A stretch of 34,117 nt of DNA from a bacterium. GTDB taxonomy: Bacteria; Lernaellota; Lernaellaia; JACKCT01. Below, one piece after another: positions 19,928-27,866 of this stretch (positions are counted from its first letter, which is position 1; each line of letters starts with the position of its first letter). The notes below the pieces were generated by a model. The model searched no databases and was not told the origin of the DNA. It worked only from the letters and a program-made list of their open reading frames with translations. The position numbers and the translations under genes are program-made. Location: NCBI GenBank assembly GCA_019912885.1, contig JAIOHV010000071.1:1-34117 (forward strand), read 5' to 3'.

Positions 19928-21775
19928 ATGGCCGCGGAAGAAATCGAATACGCCGAAAAGCCGGCCGTCGCGCCGGAGTTCGAAACCGTCCCCGCCATCT
20001 TCGCGGATCGCGTGAAGAAATACGGCAAGCGCACGGCCCTGCGCCGCAAGGAGTTCGGCATCTGGCGCTCGTATTCGTGGGACGATTACGACGCGTCGGT
20101 GCGCGAGGTCTTCGGCGGGCTCGCCGCGCTTGGCGTGACAAAGGGCGAGTGCGTTGCGCTGATATCGGAAAATCGCCCGGAGTGGCTTTTTTGCGATCTC
20201 GGTATTCTGCACCACGGCGCGGTGACCGCCGCGATCTACGTGACGAACGCGGCAAGCCAGGTCGCCTACATCCTTGCGCACAGCGAGGCGCGCATTTTCT
20301 TCGTGGAAAACGAGGAGCAGCTCGACAAGTGGCTCGAGGTGCAAGGCGACGTGCCGGTGGAGCACGTGATCGTGTTCGAGCGCGAGGGGCTGCGCGATTT
20401 TTCCGATCCGCGCGTGATGTTTTTCGACGAGTTCCTCGAATCAGGGCGCCGGTTCAATGCGGCGAACCCGGATGAATTCGAGGCGCGTGCGTCAACGGTA
20501 AAAGGCGGCGACACGGCGATCATCGTTTACACCTCCGGCACGACCGGCCCGCCGAAAGGCGCGATGCTGACGCACCGCAATCTCATCTGGACGGCGGCGT
20601 CGATGGGGCTGACCAATCCCATCAGCGAGCAAGATGAGGTGCTCTCGTTTTTGCCGCTGTGCCACATCGCCGAGCGCGTGATGACGACGGTGAACCAGCT
20701 CGGCTACGGCTACACGGTGAACTTCGCCGAGAACCTGGAGACGGTGCCGCAAAACCTGCGCGAGGTGAGCCCCACGGTGTTTTTCGCCGTGCCGCGCATC
20801 TGGGAGAAGTTCCACTCGCGCGTGAAGATCACGATGTCCGAGGCGACTTGGGTGAAGCGCCAGGCGTACGCCGCGGCGACCGCCATCGGGCGCCGCAACG
20901 CGAAAAAGCTCGTCACCGGCAGAACGCTGTCCGCCGGTGAGCGCCTTTTGGGGTGGATCGCACATTTGGCGGTGCTGCATCCACTGAAAAAACGCCTGGG
21001 GCTTGAGCGCGTGCGTTTTGCGATTTCCGGCGCGGCACCGATTTCGCGAGAGATTCTGGAATATTTCCACGGCCTCGGGCTGTGGGTGCGCGAGGTGTAC
21101 GGGCAGACGGAGTGCTCCGGCCCGGCCACGATCCACTTCGCCGATCGCGTCGTGCCGGGCACGGTCGGGCGCGCGATTCCGGGCTGCGACGTGAAGCTGG
21201 CCGACGACGGAGAGATCCTGATCCGCGGCGACAACGTCTTTAAGGGCTACTTCAAGAACGAGGCGGCGACGGCCGAGGCGATGGCAGAAGGCTGGCTGCA
21301 CTCGGGCGACGTCGGCGAGATCGACGCGGACGGATTCCTTCGCATCACCGACCGGAAGAAGGACCTCATCATCAACGCGGCGGGAAAGAACATCGCGCCG
21401 CAGAACATCGAGAACCAGCTCAAGGCGAGCGCGTACATCAACGACGCGGTGTGCATCGGCGACAAGCGGCCGTTCGTCGCGGCGCTCATCCTCATCGACG
21501 AGGAGCACGTCATCAAATACGCGCAGGACAACCGCATCCCGTTCACGACGTACCAGAGCCTCGCGAAAAGCCCCCCGATCCGAAAGCTCATCGAGGCAGA
21601 GGTGGACCGCGTCAACGGCGAGCTCGCGCGCGTGGAGCAGGTCCGCAAATTCACGATCCTCGACAAGCGCCTGGACCAGGAAGACGACGAACTGACGCCG
21701 ACGATGAAGGTCAAGCGCAAAAAGATCGGCGAGATGTACGCGGACGTGATCGAGGCGATGTACCGGGGGCGGTGA
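19928..21775 (+). CDS. Long-chain acyl-CoA synthetase (AMP-binding superfamily)
   Basis: The 615-residue enzyme activates fatty acids to acyl-adenylates and then acyl-CoA. Motifs in order: P-loop IIVYTSGTTGPPKGAMLTHR (~198-217), SFLPLCHIAERVM, the ARISGAAP equivalent FAISGAAPIS (~361), VREVYGQTECSG (~388), WLHSGDVGEIDADGFLRITD and DRKKDLIINAAGKNIAPQNI with the hinge and substrate-binding segment, and the C-terminal acetylation-site-like TPTMKVKRKKI. Length and layout match the FAA1/FadD15-type cytoplasmic ligases. ATG 19928 starts 2 nt after the protease stop; there is no obvious strong ribosome site, so translation may depend on the upstream genes. The link to the protease pair may be positional only. 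Confidence 0.95.
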   Translation: MAAEEIEYAEKPAVAPEFETVPAIFADRVKKYGKRTALRRKEFGIWRSYSWDDYDASVREVFGGLAALGVTKGECVALISENRPEWLFCDLGILHHGAVTAAIYVTNAASQVAYILAHSEARIFFVENEEQLDKWLEVQGDVPVEHVIVFEREGLRDFSDPRVMFFDEFLESGRRFNAANPDEFEARASTVKGGDTAIIVYTSGTTGPPKGAMLTHRNLIWTAASMGLTNPISEQDEVLSFLPLCHIAERVMTTVNQLGYGYTVNFAENLETVPQNLREVSPTVFFAVPRIWEKFHSRVKITMSEATWVKRQAYAAATAIGRRNAKKLVTGRTLSAGERLLGWIAHLAVLHPLKKRLGLERVRFAISGAAPISREILEYFHGLGLWVREVYGQTECSGPATIHFADRVVPGTVGRAIPGCDVKLADDGEILIRGDNVFKGYFKNEAATAEAMAEGWLHSGDVGEIDADGFLRITDRKKDLIINAAGKNIAPQNIENQLKASAYINDAVCIGDKRPFVAALILIDEEHVIKYAQDNRIPFTTYQSLAKSPPIRKLIEAEVDRVNGELARVEQVRKFTILDKRLDQEDDELTPTMKVKRKKIGEMYADVIEAMYRGR

Positions 21776-21828
21776 GGGTCCATGTCGCTGGGAGCGCAGG
21801 CGTCTCGCCAGCTTTGACATCGTGGCGC

Positions 21829-21861
21829 GTCCATCATGTCCATTCGGTCCATCAAGTCCAT
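21829..21861. repeat. 9-bp GTCCATnnn array, four units
   Basis: GTCCAT starts at 21829, 21838, 21847 and 21856. It lies 53 bp after the acyl-CoA synthetase stop, following GCTGGGAGCGCAGGCGTCTC (21789-21808), whose GGGAGCGCAGGC core also occurs in the minus sense just after the lipoprotein stop at 2905. Confidence 0.8.
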
Positions 21862-21960
21862 CGCCACCGGCCCGTCTGATTTTCGCTCGGTGAAGGCTTC
21901 GCTTCAACGTCGGATCGCCGATGAAGGGCGCGTTTTGTATGGGCGCCTTGAAATAGTCGA

Positions 21961-22160
21961 GAGCGGCGATGCCGGGGCGTTGCCGACCGCGCACTCCGCC
22001 CGCCTTCGCTGGCGCTACGGCGTGACTTCGTTTGCGGCCCTGACATCGCGCCGACGACATCGCGCCGGCGTGACTTCGTTTGCGGCCCCGACATCGCGCC
22101 GACGACATCGCGCCGGCGTGACTTCGTTTGCGGCCCTGACATCGCACTTCGCGCCTCGGA
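21961..22160. repeat. Palindromic-repeat relative followed by a 48-bp tandem array
   Basis: 21961-22044 is the inverted sister of the element inserted in the SGNH gene (7218-7296). Its right part then repeats: GTGACTTCGTTTGCGGCC begins at 22022, 22070 and 22118, exactly 48 bp apart, separated by TGACATCGCGCCGACGACAT-like spacers; the third unit decays after ~25 bp. The 477-bp gap 21776-22252 holds these repeats and no credible gene, although a plus-strand frame is open through the array. Confidence 0.85.
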
Positions 22161-22252
22161 CATCGCAAACACGCGCCCCGCTTGACGGCATAGCCCCCAC
22201 AGGCTAAAGCACCTTGAATCTCGTTGCTTTTCCGCATCCATCGGGGGATCTG

Positions 22253-24067
22253 ATGTCGCGTCGGACGGCTCTTGCCGCCGCGTTCGTTAGCGTTGCGTTC
22301 GTCGCGCTCGCGCTTTTCGCGTTTGCGTCCGTTGCGCTTGCGCAGGATGCGCCCGCAACCAACGGGGGCGGGGCGCAACCCGCCGAGCCCGGAGCCGAGC
22401 CGGCCCCCACGCCCGAGGGCGAGGCCGGACCCGTTCCCGCCGGCGACGGCATTCTCGTCACCGATCTCGCGGCCGAGGAAGGTGTGCCCGAGCCGACGCT
22501 CGAAAACACCTTCAACGCCCCGCTCTGCCCGCCCACCGAGGTCGCGGTCAAGGACGCACCGGACGACGCCGGCGCGGCACTCGTGCTCGCGTGGCGCTCG
22601 TGCCCCGTGCGTTATCAGGAAGTCGATAACTACGTGATCTTCCGCGCGCTCAAGGGCGGCGGCGGCCCCGCGTTCATGCGCGTCGCCCAGGTCGCGGCCG
22701 GCGACGGCAAGGTTGAGGATACGGCCGATGGCAAGGCCGCCCGCGTCTACGAGTTCACCGACACCGGCCTGACCGAAGGCGCGACGTACGTCTATCGCGT
22801 CGCGGCCACCGCGGGCGAGCGCTTCGCCTACGCGTTTGTCGCGACGGACGGCGCGCCGCTCGTGGATGTCGGCCCCATCTCGCCCGTGCGCCAGCAGGTG
22901 ACGACGGACGAGTTCGACAAGCTGCACGGCTCGTTCGCGGGTGCGCCGCCGAAAAACGTCAGCGCGAAGGATCGGCCGAACGACGCGGGCGACGGAATCG
23001 TGGTGACGTGGGAGGCGCCGGACGGCGCCGAGGGTATCCGGGGGCTCGCGTACAATGTCTATCGGGGCAAACTCGAGGACGGACCGTTCACGTTCGTGGG
23101 TCAGGCGGGCGGCGACGAGACGAAATACGTCGATACGAACGCGCAGGATCGCGACGGCGGCCGGCCGCCGTTTTATTACGTCGTCGCGTCGACGAACCTG
23201 ACGGCCGACGGCCTCGCGTTTGCGCCGCAGGTGGTCACCGCGACGGCAAGCGCGCAGTTCGTGAACTTCGAGATGTGGAACTACTTCCTGTTCGCCATCG
23301 TGCTGTCGGGTTTCATCGTCTATTTCATCCAGCACATCAAAAGCGGCAAGAAGTTGTTTGTCCGCAAGATCGCGGGCCTGGAGGCCGTGGACGAGGCTAT
23401 CGGCCGCGCGACGGAGATGGGCAAGCCGGTGCTGTTCGTGCCGGGCATCATGGACATGAACGACGTGCAGACCGTGGCGGCAATGTCGATTCTCGGCCGC
23501 GTTGCGCAGACCGTGGCCGAATACGACACGCGCCTCATGGTGCCGACCTCCAAGAGCCTTGTCATGACGACCGGGCGCGAAACCGTGAAAGAGTCGTACA
23601 TCTCCGCGGGCCGGCCCGACGCCTACAACGAGGACATCGTCACCTACCTGACCGATGAGCAATTCGGCTACGTCGCGGGCGTCAACGGCATCATGGTCCG
23701 CGAGAAGCCGGCGACGATCCTTTACCTCGGCTCGTTCTACGCGGAATCGCTCATCATGGCCGAGACGGGCAACTTCATCGGCGCCATCCAGATCGCGGGC
23801 ACGGCGCAACCGGCGCAGCTTCCGTTCTTCGTCGCGGCCTGCGACTACACGCTGATCGGCGAGGAGCTGTTCGCCGCGTCCGCGTATCTTTCGCACGATC
23901 CCAAACAGCTCGGCAGCCTGAAAGGCCAGGATGTCGGCAAGCTGCTCGGCATGCTCGGCATCGTCTTCGGGTCGCTGTTCGCGACCATCGAGGCGGTTTC
24001 GGGCGCGGGCTGGGCCAAATCGGCCATGCATCTCATCTCGGAACTCTTCCGGCCGGCGGCCGGATAA
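22253..24067 (+). CDS. FnIII-like/DUF6754 membrane protein, first gene of a four-gene operon
   Basis: The 604-residue protein has a signal peptide (to about residue 31, ending ASVALAQD), a Pro/Glu/Ala/Gly linker to ~75, and two extracytoplasmic fibronectin-III-like modules (about 90-215 with YVIFRALKG and YVYRVAAT, and 230-335 with IVVTWEAPDG, YNVYRGK and YYVVAS). One membrane helix follows (340-362, MWNYFLFAIVLSGFIVYFIQ). The cytoplasmic-side domain from ~365 matches what I recall as DUF6754: GKPVLFVPGIMDMNDVQTVA (~388), YDTRLMVPTSKSLVM, YVAGVNGIMVREKPATILYL, ESLIMAETGNFIGAIQIAGT, then hydrophobic LGMLGIVFGSLFATIEAV. GGGGGA precedes ATG 22253. Function is unknown; the layout suggests a scaffold linking an outer sensor/adhesion part to a conserved inner complex. 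Confidence 0.8.
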   Translation: MSRRTALAAAFVSVAFVALALFAFASVALAQDAPATNGGGAQPAEPGAEPAPTPEGEAGPVPAGDGILVTDLAAEEGVPEPTLENTFNAPLCPPTEVAVKDAPDDAGAALVLAWRSCPVRYQEVDNYVIFRALKGGGGPAFMRVAQVAAGDGKVEDTADGKAARVYEFTDTGLTEGATYVYRVAATAGERFAYAFVATDGAPLVDVGPISPVRQQVTTDEFDKLHGSFAGAPPKNVSAKDRPNDAGDGIVVTWEAPDGAEGIRGLAYNVYRGKLEDGPFTFVGQAGGDETKYVDTNAQDRDGGRPPFYYVVASTNLTADGLAFAPQVVTATASAQFVNFEMWNYFLFAIVLSGFIVYFIQHIKSGKKLFVRKIAGLEAVDEAIGRATEMGKPVLFVPGIMDMNDVQTVAAMSILGRVAQTVAEYDTRLMVPTSKSLVMTTGRETVKESYISAGRPDAYNEDIVTYLTDEQFGYVAGVNGIMVREKPATILYLGSFYAESLIMAETGNFIGAIQIAGTAQPAQLPFFVAACDYTLIGEELFAASAYLSHDPKQLGSLKGQDVGKLLGMLGIVFGSLFATIEAVSGAGWAKSAMHLISELFRPAAG

Positions 24068-24079
24068 GGAGGGCGACGG

Positions 24080-24760
24080 GTGTTCGTCAAACGCACGCTG
24101 CCGCTCTGGATCACGTTCGTCGTCGGCACGGTCATCATCCTGTCCAAGCTCTCGCCGAAAACAACGGGGCTGGGCGAGGACTTCACGATTTATTTCGACA
24201 TCATCGCCGTGTTCGCTTTCATCCTCGGCGGCGGCAACCTCGTGAAGATCCACGCGGACAAGCTCTCGAAGATGGGCGCGGGCTGGGGCTATTCGGCGGT
24301 GTGCCTCATCGGATTTTTCGCGACGCTTTTCATCGGCCTGTTCGAGATCGGCCACCCCAAGGGCTGGTCCACGGACCCGACGGCCTCGGGCAGCGCGTTC
24401 AACTTCATCTACGACTACGTCTTCAAGCCGCTGGCGGCGACGATGTTCGCGCTGCTGGCGTTTTACGTCGCGAGCGCGAGCTACCGCGCGTTCCGCGCCA
24501 AGAATCTGGAGGCGACCGTCCTTCTGGTCGCCGCGTTCGTCATCCTGCTCGGACGCACGTTCATCGGCTCGTTCGTCTCATTCTGGACCGAACCCGGAAC
24601 GGGCTTTGGCATCCCGGAGCTCGCCGAGTGGATCATGGACTACCCGAACCGCGCGGGGCAGCGCGCCATCATGATCGGCATTGCGCTCGGCATCGTATCC
24701 ACATCGCTGAAGATCATCCTCGGCATCGACCGCGGCTATCTCGGAAGCGGGCAGGAGTAG
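24080..24760 (+). CDS. Six-helix membrane protein of the DUF6754 operon
   Basis: The 226-residue integral membrane protein has about six hydrophobic helices: LPLWITFVVGTVIIL, FTIYFDIIAVFAFILGGGNL, YSAVCLIGFFATLFIGLF, LAATMFALLAFYVASAS, EATVLLVAAFVILLGRTFIG and RAIMIGIALGIVSTSLKIIL. Charged or polar residues inside or next to helices (GGGNLVKIHADK, GRTFIG) may be functional. The start is GTG 24080 with AAGGAGGG upstream, 12 nt after the previous stop; the next gene is 4 nt downstream. I do not recognise a named family. The tight spacing argues that it forms a complex with the products on either side. Confidence 0.78.
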   Translation: MFVKRTLPLWITFVVGTVIILSKLSPKTTGLGEDFTIYFDIIAVFAFILGGGNLVKIHADKLSKMGAGWGYSAVCLIGFFATLFIGLFEIGHPKGWSTDPTASGSAFNFIYDYVFKPLAATMFALLAFYVASASYRAFRAKNLEATVLLVAAFVILLGRTFIGSFVSFWTEPGTGFGIPELAEWIMDYPNRAGQRAIMIGIALGIVSTSLKIILGIDRGYLGSGQE

Positions 24761-24764
24761 CGCG

Positions 24765-25652
24765 ATGGCGTTTTACGACAAGATCCGCAACATCGACCGC
24801 CGCGTCATTTTCCTTTTGATCGGCCTGTCCGTCGCACTGCCGCTGATCTTCACGATCCGATTCCCGGAATTCCCGACGCCGATGGTCAAGCAGATCTTCG
24901 GGCTTATGGAAGACCTGCCGCCGGGCGCCAAGGTGCTGGTGTCCTTCGATTACGACCCCGCGTCCGAGCCCGAACTGCAGCCGATGGCGACGGCCTGGAT
25001 GCGGCAGCTCGCCGAAAAGCGCGCGAAGATCTACATCATGGCGCTCTGGCCGATCGGCCAGGACATGGCGCGCCTTTCGATCGACGCCCTGAAGCGCGAC
25101 CTCGCGGACAAGGAACGAGAAACCGGCGAAAAGGTGCCGTTCGAATACGGCGTCAACTACGTCAACCTCGGTTTCAAGAGCGGGGCGCAGGGCGTCATCA
25201 ACGTCGTGCTCACCGACTTCGAGAAAATGTACCCGACGGACGCCGCCGGCCAGGCGCTTTCCACGATTCCGCTCATGAAGGAGGCGCGAAGCCTCAAGGA
25301 TTTCGACCTCATCGTGAACATCTCCGCCGGCACGCCGGGCCTGAAGGAATGGATCCAGTTCGGCGCGGACCCGGCGGGCGTGCGTATCGTGGGCGGGAGC
25401 ACGGCGGTGCAGGCGCCCCTGCTTTACCCCTACTATCCCAAGCAACTCTACGGGCTTCTCGGCGGACTGAAACCTGCGGCCGAATATGAAAAACTGATGG
25501 GCGACCGCTACCCGCAGTACGCCGACATTCAAAAGAACAAGGGACGCATCCGCATGGGCGCTCAGGCGGTCGCGCATCTAGTGATCATGGCGTTCATCAT
25601 CATCGGCAACATCACTTTCTTCATCGACCGCCGAAGGGAGCGCTCGCGATGA
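24765..25652 (+). CDS. Bitopic protein with large extracytoplasmic alpha/beta domain, DUF6754 operon
   Basis: The 295-residue protein has an N-terminal helix (about 13-32, RRVIFLLIGLSVALPLIFTI) and a C-terminal helix (about 268-287, HLVIMAFIIIGNITFFI) bracketing a ~230-residue domain. That domain alternates strands and helices: KVLVSFDYDPASEPELQPMA, AKIYIMALWPIGQDMARL, YGVNYVNLGFKSGAQGVINV, FDLIVNISAGTPGLKEWIQF, VRIVGGSTAVQAPLLYPYYP. This looks like a Rossmann-type or periplasmic-binding fold, and the D-Y-D-P turn and GGSTAVQAP segment may form a ligand site; no catalytic motif is evident. GGAG precedes ATG 24765. It ends in a basic tail and overlaps the next gene by 4 nt. Family unknown to me. 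Confidence 0.78.
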   Translation: MAFYDKIRNIDRRVIFLLIGLSVALPLIFTIRFPEFPTPMVKQIFGLMEDLPPGAKVLVSFDYDPASEPELQPMATAWMRQLAEKRAKIYIMALWPIGQDMARLSIDALKRDLADKERETGEKVPFEYGVNYVNLGFKSGAQGVINVVLTDFEKMYPTDAAGQALSTIPLMKEARSLKDFDLIVNISAGTPGLKEWIQFGADPAGVRIVGGSTAVQAPLLYPYYPKQLYGLLGGLKPAAEYEKLMGDRYPQYADIQKNKGRIRMGAQAVAHLVIMAFIIIGNITFFIDRRRERSR

Positions 25653-26512
25653 GCCGCGGACGCATCGTCTTTCTTGTCGCCGGGGGCCTTTTCCTCGCGT
25701 TTCTCCTGTTTCGCTCGGCGACGGGCGGCATGGTTCCGCCCTGGCCGCACACGGTCGAAACGCAGGCGATGGAACCGCAATACAACGAGTTCGGCCTGCT
25801 CGTCGGCGAAAACGCGGTCACGACGGGCGCGACGTCGTGGAAGGGCCCGCTGACGTGGTTTGCCGCGTTCCTGACGCTGTGCATCCTCTCATTCCTCTAC
25901 GACGACAATCCGCTCTACAAGTTCGCCGAGCATCTTTTCGTCGGCGTCTCCGCCGCGTACTGGATGGTGATGGGCTTCTGGACGACGCTCGTCCCGAACC
26001 TGTTCGGCAAGCTGACCCCGAATCTCGTCTCGGGCGTGCTCGAGGGCGTCAAGGACAACACGCCGGAGTGGCATTACGTCATTCCGTTGATCTTCGGCAT
26101 CCTGCTCCTGACGCGCATCTCGGAGAAATTCGGGTATCTCTCGCGCCTGTCGCTCGCGTTCATCGTCGGCACGACCGCCGGCCTGAACTTCGTGCAGTAC
26201 CTCAAGAGCGATTTCATGCTGCAAATCACGCAGACCATCACACCGCTCGTCGCGATCGGCGCCGAGGGCTTCTCGTTCTGGGGCACATTTTCCAACATCG
26301 TGCTTTTTGTCGGCGTGATTTGCGGGCTGATCTACTTCTTCTTCTCGAAGGAGCACACGGGCGTGTTCGGCGCGGCCAGTCGCATCGGCATCTGGGTCCT
26401 CATGATCAGCTTCGGCGCGTCGTTCGGATTCACCGTCATGGGCCGCATCGCGCTTCTGGTCGGCCGCATGGAGTTCCTGCTCCGCGACTGGATGAATCTG
26501 GTCGTGGGATAG
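25649..26512 (+). CDS. Polytopic membrane protein, last gene of the DUF6754 operon
   Basis: The 287-residue protein has roughly seven or eight hydrophobic helices. The first (GRIVFLVAGGLFLAFLLF) is followed by a polar segment of ~45 residues and then LTWFAAFLTLCILSFLYDDN. The stretch PLYKFAEHLFVGVSAAYWMV (about 90-109) is the most conserved-looking part, which I recall from unannotated proteins of several phyla. Later helices include YVIPLIFGILLLTRI, LSLAFIVGTTAGLNFV, IVLFVGVICGLIYFFF and a C-terminal pair around SFGFTVMGRIALLVGRMEFL. ATG 25649 overlaps the previous stop as ATGA. With the other three genes it probably forms one inner-membrane assembly. Confidence 0.78.
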   Translation: MSRGRIVFLVAGGLFLAFLLFRSATGGMVPPWPHTVETQAMEPQYNEFGLLVGENAVTTGATSWKGPLTWFAAFLTLCILSFLYDDNPLYKFAEHLFVGVSAAYWMVMGFWTTLVPNLFGKLTPNLVSGVLEGVKDNTPEWHYVIPLIFGILLLTRISEKFGYLSRLSLAFIVGTTAGLNFVQYLKSDFMLQITQTITPLVAIGAEGFSFWGTFSNIVLFVGVICGLIYFFFSKEHTGVFGAASRIGIWVLMISFGASFGFTVMGRIALLVGRMEFLLRDWMNLVVG

Positions 26513-26515
26513 GCG

Positions 26516-26692
26516 CGTCGTGCCCGTGCCAGTGCCCGTGCCCGCATGGACATCATGGACATGATGGACCGCATGGACCGAATCGGCACGAACCCGTCTT
26601 TCGCGGGCGGCTGACCGCTCGCTCGCCCTTCGCGCACCCGCTACGTTCCGACGCTCGTTCCTCTTTCCCCTTTCGCCTTTCCTCACGCGGCT
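26516..26692. repeat. GTGCCC run, 9-bp ATGGAC array and pyrimidine run after the DUF6754 operon
   Basis: 26524-26545 holds CCGTGCCAGTGCCCGTGCCC, a relative of the GGGCAC hexamer array at 27771. ATGGAC starts at 26546, 26555, 26564 and 26573. GTTCCTCTTTCCCCTTTCGC followed by CTTTCC lies at 26660-26686. No gene is visible in 26513-26759. Confidence 0.75.
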
Positions 26693-26759
26693 CTTTCCAC
26701 ATTCGTCGCGCGACTGGTATCATGCACGCCCTGTTGAAATTTCCGGGAGTGGCGTGGCG

Positions 26760-27557
26760 ATGCGATCCGTTTTTGGCGCGGTTTTTTTTGGCCTGTCGAT
26801 TTTCGCTCTGGCCCTTGTTGCCTTTCCCGCGCCCTCGGTCGCGCAGGATGACGGCGAGTCCGACACAACGGCCAAGGACTACGGCCCCTGGCGGCCGAAG
26901 ACATGCCTGAATATCCAGGCGTTCGGATCGATCCATTGGCTCGATCACTCGGACGTCAACAACTACATCGACAAGGGCGGCGTGGAGCCGTTCGGCGTCA
27001 GCGACGCGGATCCGGAAAGCTACGGCGACCGCGCGACGCCCGTTTTCGGCGCGCGCCTCGGCATGGTGTTCAACAGCTTCGTCGCCGACCTGATGGGGCA
27101 ATATTACAAGCAGTGGCGCGACGGCCCGCACACCGGCGCGACGATCAGCGGCTTCCACCTTCTGTTCCACGTCGGCAAGGACGTCATCCGCACGCCGTTC
27201 CAACTTTATCCCTACGCGGGCATTGGCTGGTCGTACACGAACTTCATCGTCAACGGCGACGATCGGCGCAAGCGCGAGTTCCCGGATTACTCCGGCGCCA
27301 AGACGGGCGTTCCGGGCGACGTGGGCCTCGGCTTCGAGCTGCAAAATCCCGCGTGGACCTCACGCGATCCGAACTACCGCGCGGCGATCAACCTGCCCGT
27401 CTTCCTGCACATCGGCTATCAGGGCGAACTCATCACCTACTTCTGGCAGATCAAGCACGGGCGCCTGGAGCGCGCGGTCCTCGACCGCTTCATGGGCCCC
27501 TACGTGCGCGTTGGCGTCGGCATTGGAAAAGGCACCTACGTGAGGCAGACGGAGTAG
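26760..27557 (+). CDS. Secreted, probably outer-membrane beta-barrel protein, unassigned
   Basis: The 265-residue product has a signal peptide (MRSVFGAVFFGLSIFALALV, cleavage probably after PSVA before QDD). The mature part has alternating strand-like segments with aromatic residues: KTCLNIQAFGSIHWLDHS, FGARLGMVFNSFVADLMGQY, ISGFHLLFHVGKDVI, FQLYPYAGIGWSYTNFIVNG, GPYVRVGVGIGKGTYV. It looks like a small 8- to 10-strand outer-membrane barrel of the OmpW/OmpA-like kind, but no family motif is certain. ATG 26760 is preferred over GTG 26754 because GGGAG (26745-26749) is better spaced. It is isolated from the DUF6754 operon by 247 bp of repeats. A GGAAG-type repeat begins near the stop. Confidence 0.7.
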   Translation: MRSVFGAVFFGLSIFALALVAFPAPSVAQDDGESDTTAKDYGPWRPKTCLNIQAFGSIHWLDHSDVNNYIDKGGVEPFGVSDADPESYGDRATPVFGARLGMVFNSFVADLMGQYYKQWRDGPHTGATISGFHLLFHVGKDVIRTPFQLYPYAGIGWSYTNFIVNGDDRRKREFPDYSGAKTGVPGDVGLGFELQNPAWTSRDPNYRAAINLPVFLHIGYQGELITYFWQIKHGRLERAVLDRFMGPYVRVGVGIGKGTYVRQTE

Positions 27558-27645
27558 GATGGAAGAAGCGGGAAAGCGGGAAGATCTTGAATCGCGAATA
27601 GTCTGAAAGTCCGAAAGTCTGGAAGTCTGAAAGGTCATCGCAAGC
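27558..27645 (+). repeat. GGAAG/GAAAGTCT run following the barrel gene
   Basis: From the stop onward: GATGGAAGAAGCGGGAAAGC, GGGAAGATCTTG, then at 27601 GTCTGAAAGTCCGAAAGTCT, GGAAGTCTGAAAGG and the tail GTCATCGCAAG. It is in sense orientation to the gene, as at 4741 and 15476. Confidence 0.8.
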
Positions 27646-27697
27646 GGCCATGGCGCTATCAGGTTCGCATCGCGCCGCCACCCCCGTTCGCCGCCCC

Positions 27698-27765
27698 GTC
27701 CATCATGTCCATGATGTCCATTGTGTCCATGAATTGGAGACCCGCTCCCTGACGGTCGCGGTTCG
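27698..27765. repeat. 9-bp GTCCATnnn array and GACCGCTCC hairpin motif
   Basis: GTCCAT starts at 27698, 27707, 27716 and 27725. It is followed by GAGACCCGCTCCCTGACGGT and CGCGGTTCG (27737-27765), nearly identical to 6188-6216. Confidence 0.8.
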
Positions 27766-27770
27766 TTGTT

Positions 27771-27832
27771 CGGGCACGGGCACGGGCACGGGCACGGGCA
27801 CGGGCACGGGCACGGGCACGGGCACGGGCACG
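27771..27832. repeat. (CGGGCA)n hexamer microsatellite, ten perfect units
   Basis: CGGGCA is repeated ten times without error from 27771 to 27830. The perfection suggests recent expansion or an actively length-varying tract. It lies in the 336-bp gap between converging genes (27558-27893), which contains only repeats. Confidence 0.95.
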
Positions 27833-27866
27833 AATAACCGAATCAGGGACGGGGATGGGATTCACC

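Noticed and set aside
22022-22160. Possible CRISPR array or repeat protein.
   Set aside because: The 48-bp units are near-identical along their whole length, so no spacers exist. The open frame has no start signal and no protein-like features.
20492-24355. Minus-strand open frame of 1287 codons across the acyl-CoA synthetase and the DUF6754 gene.
   Set aside because: It is antisense to two genes with clear motifs. The product is rich in Arg, His, Asp and Val with no domain pattern, a usual by-product of high third-position GC, and it crosses the repeat array.
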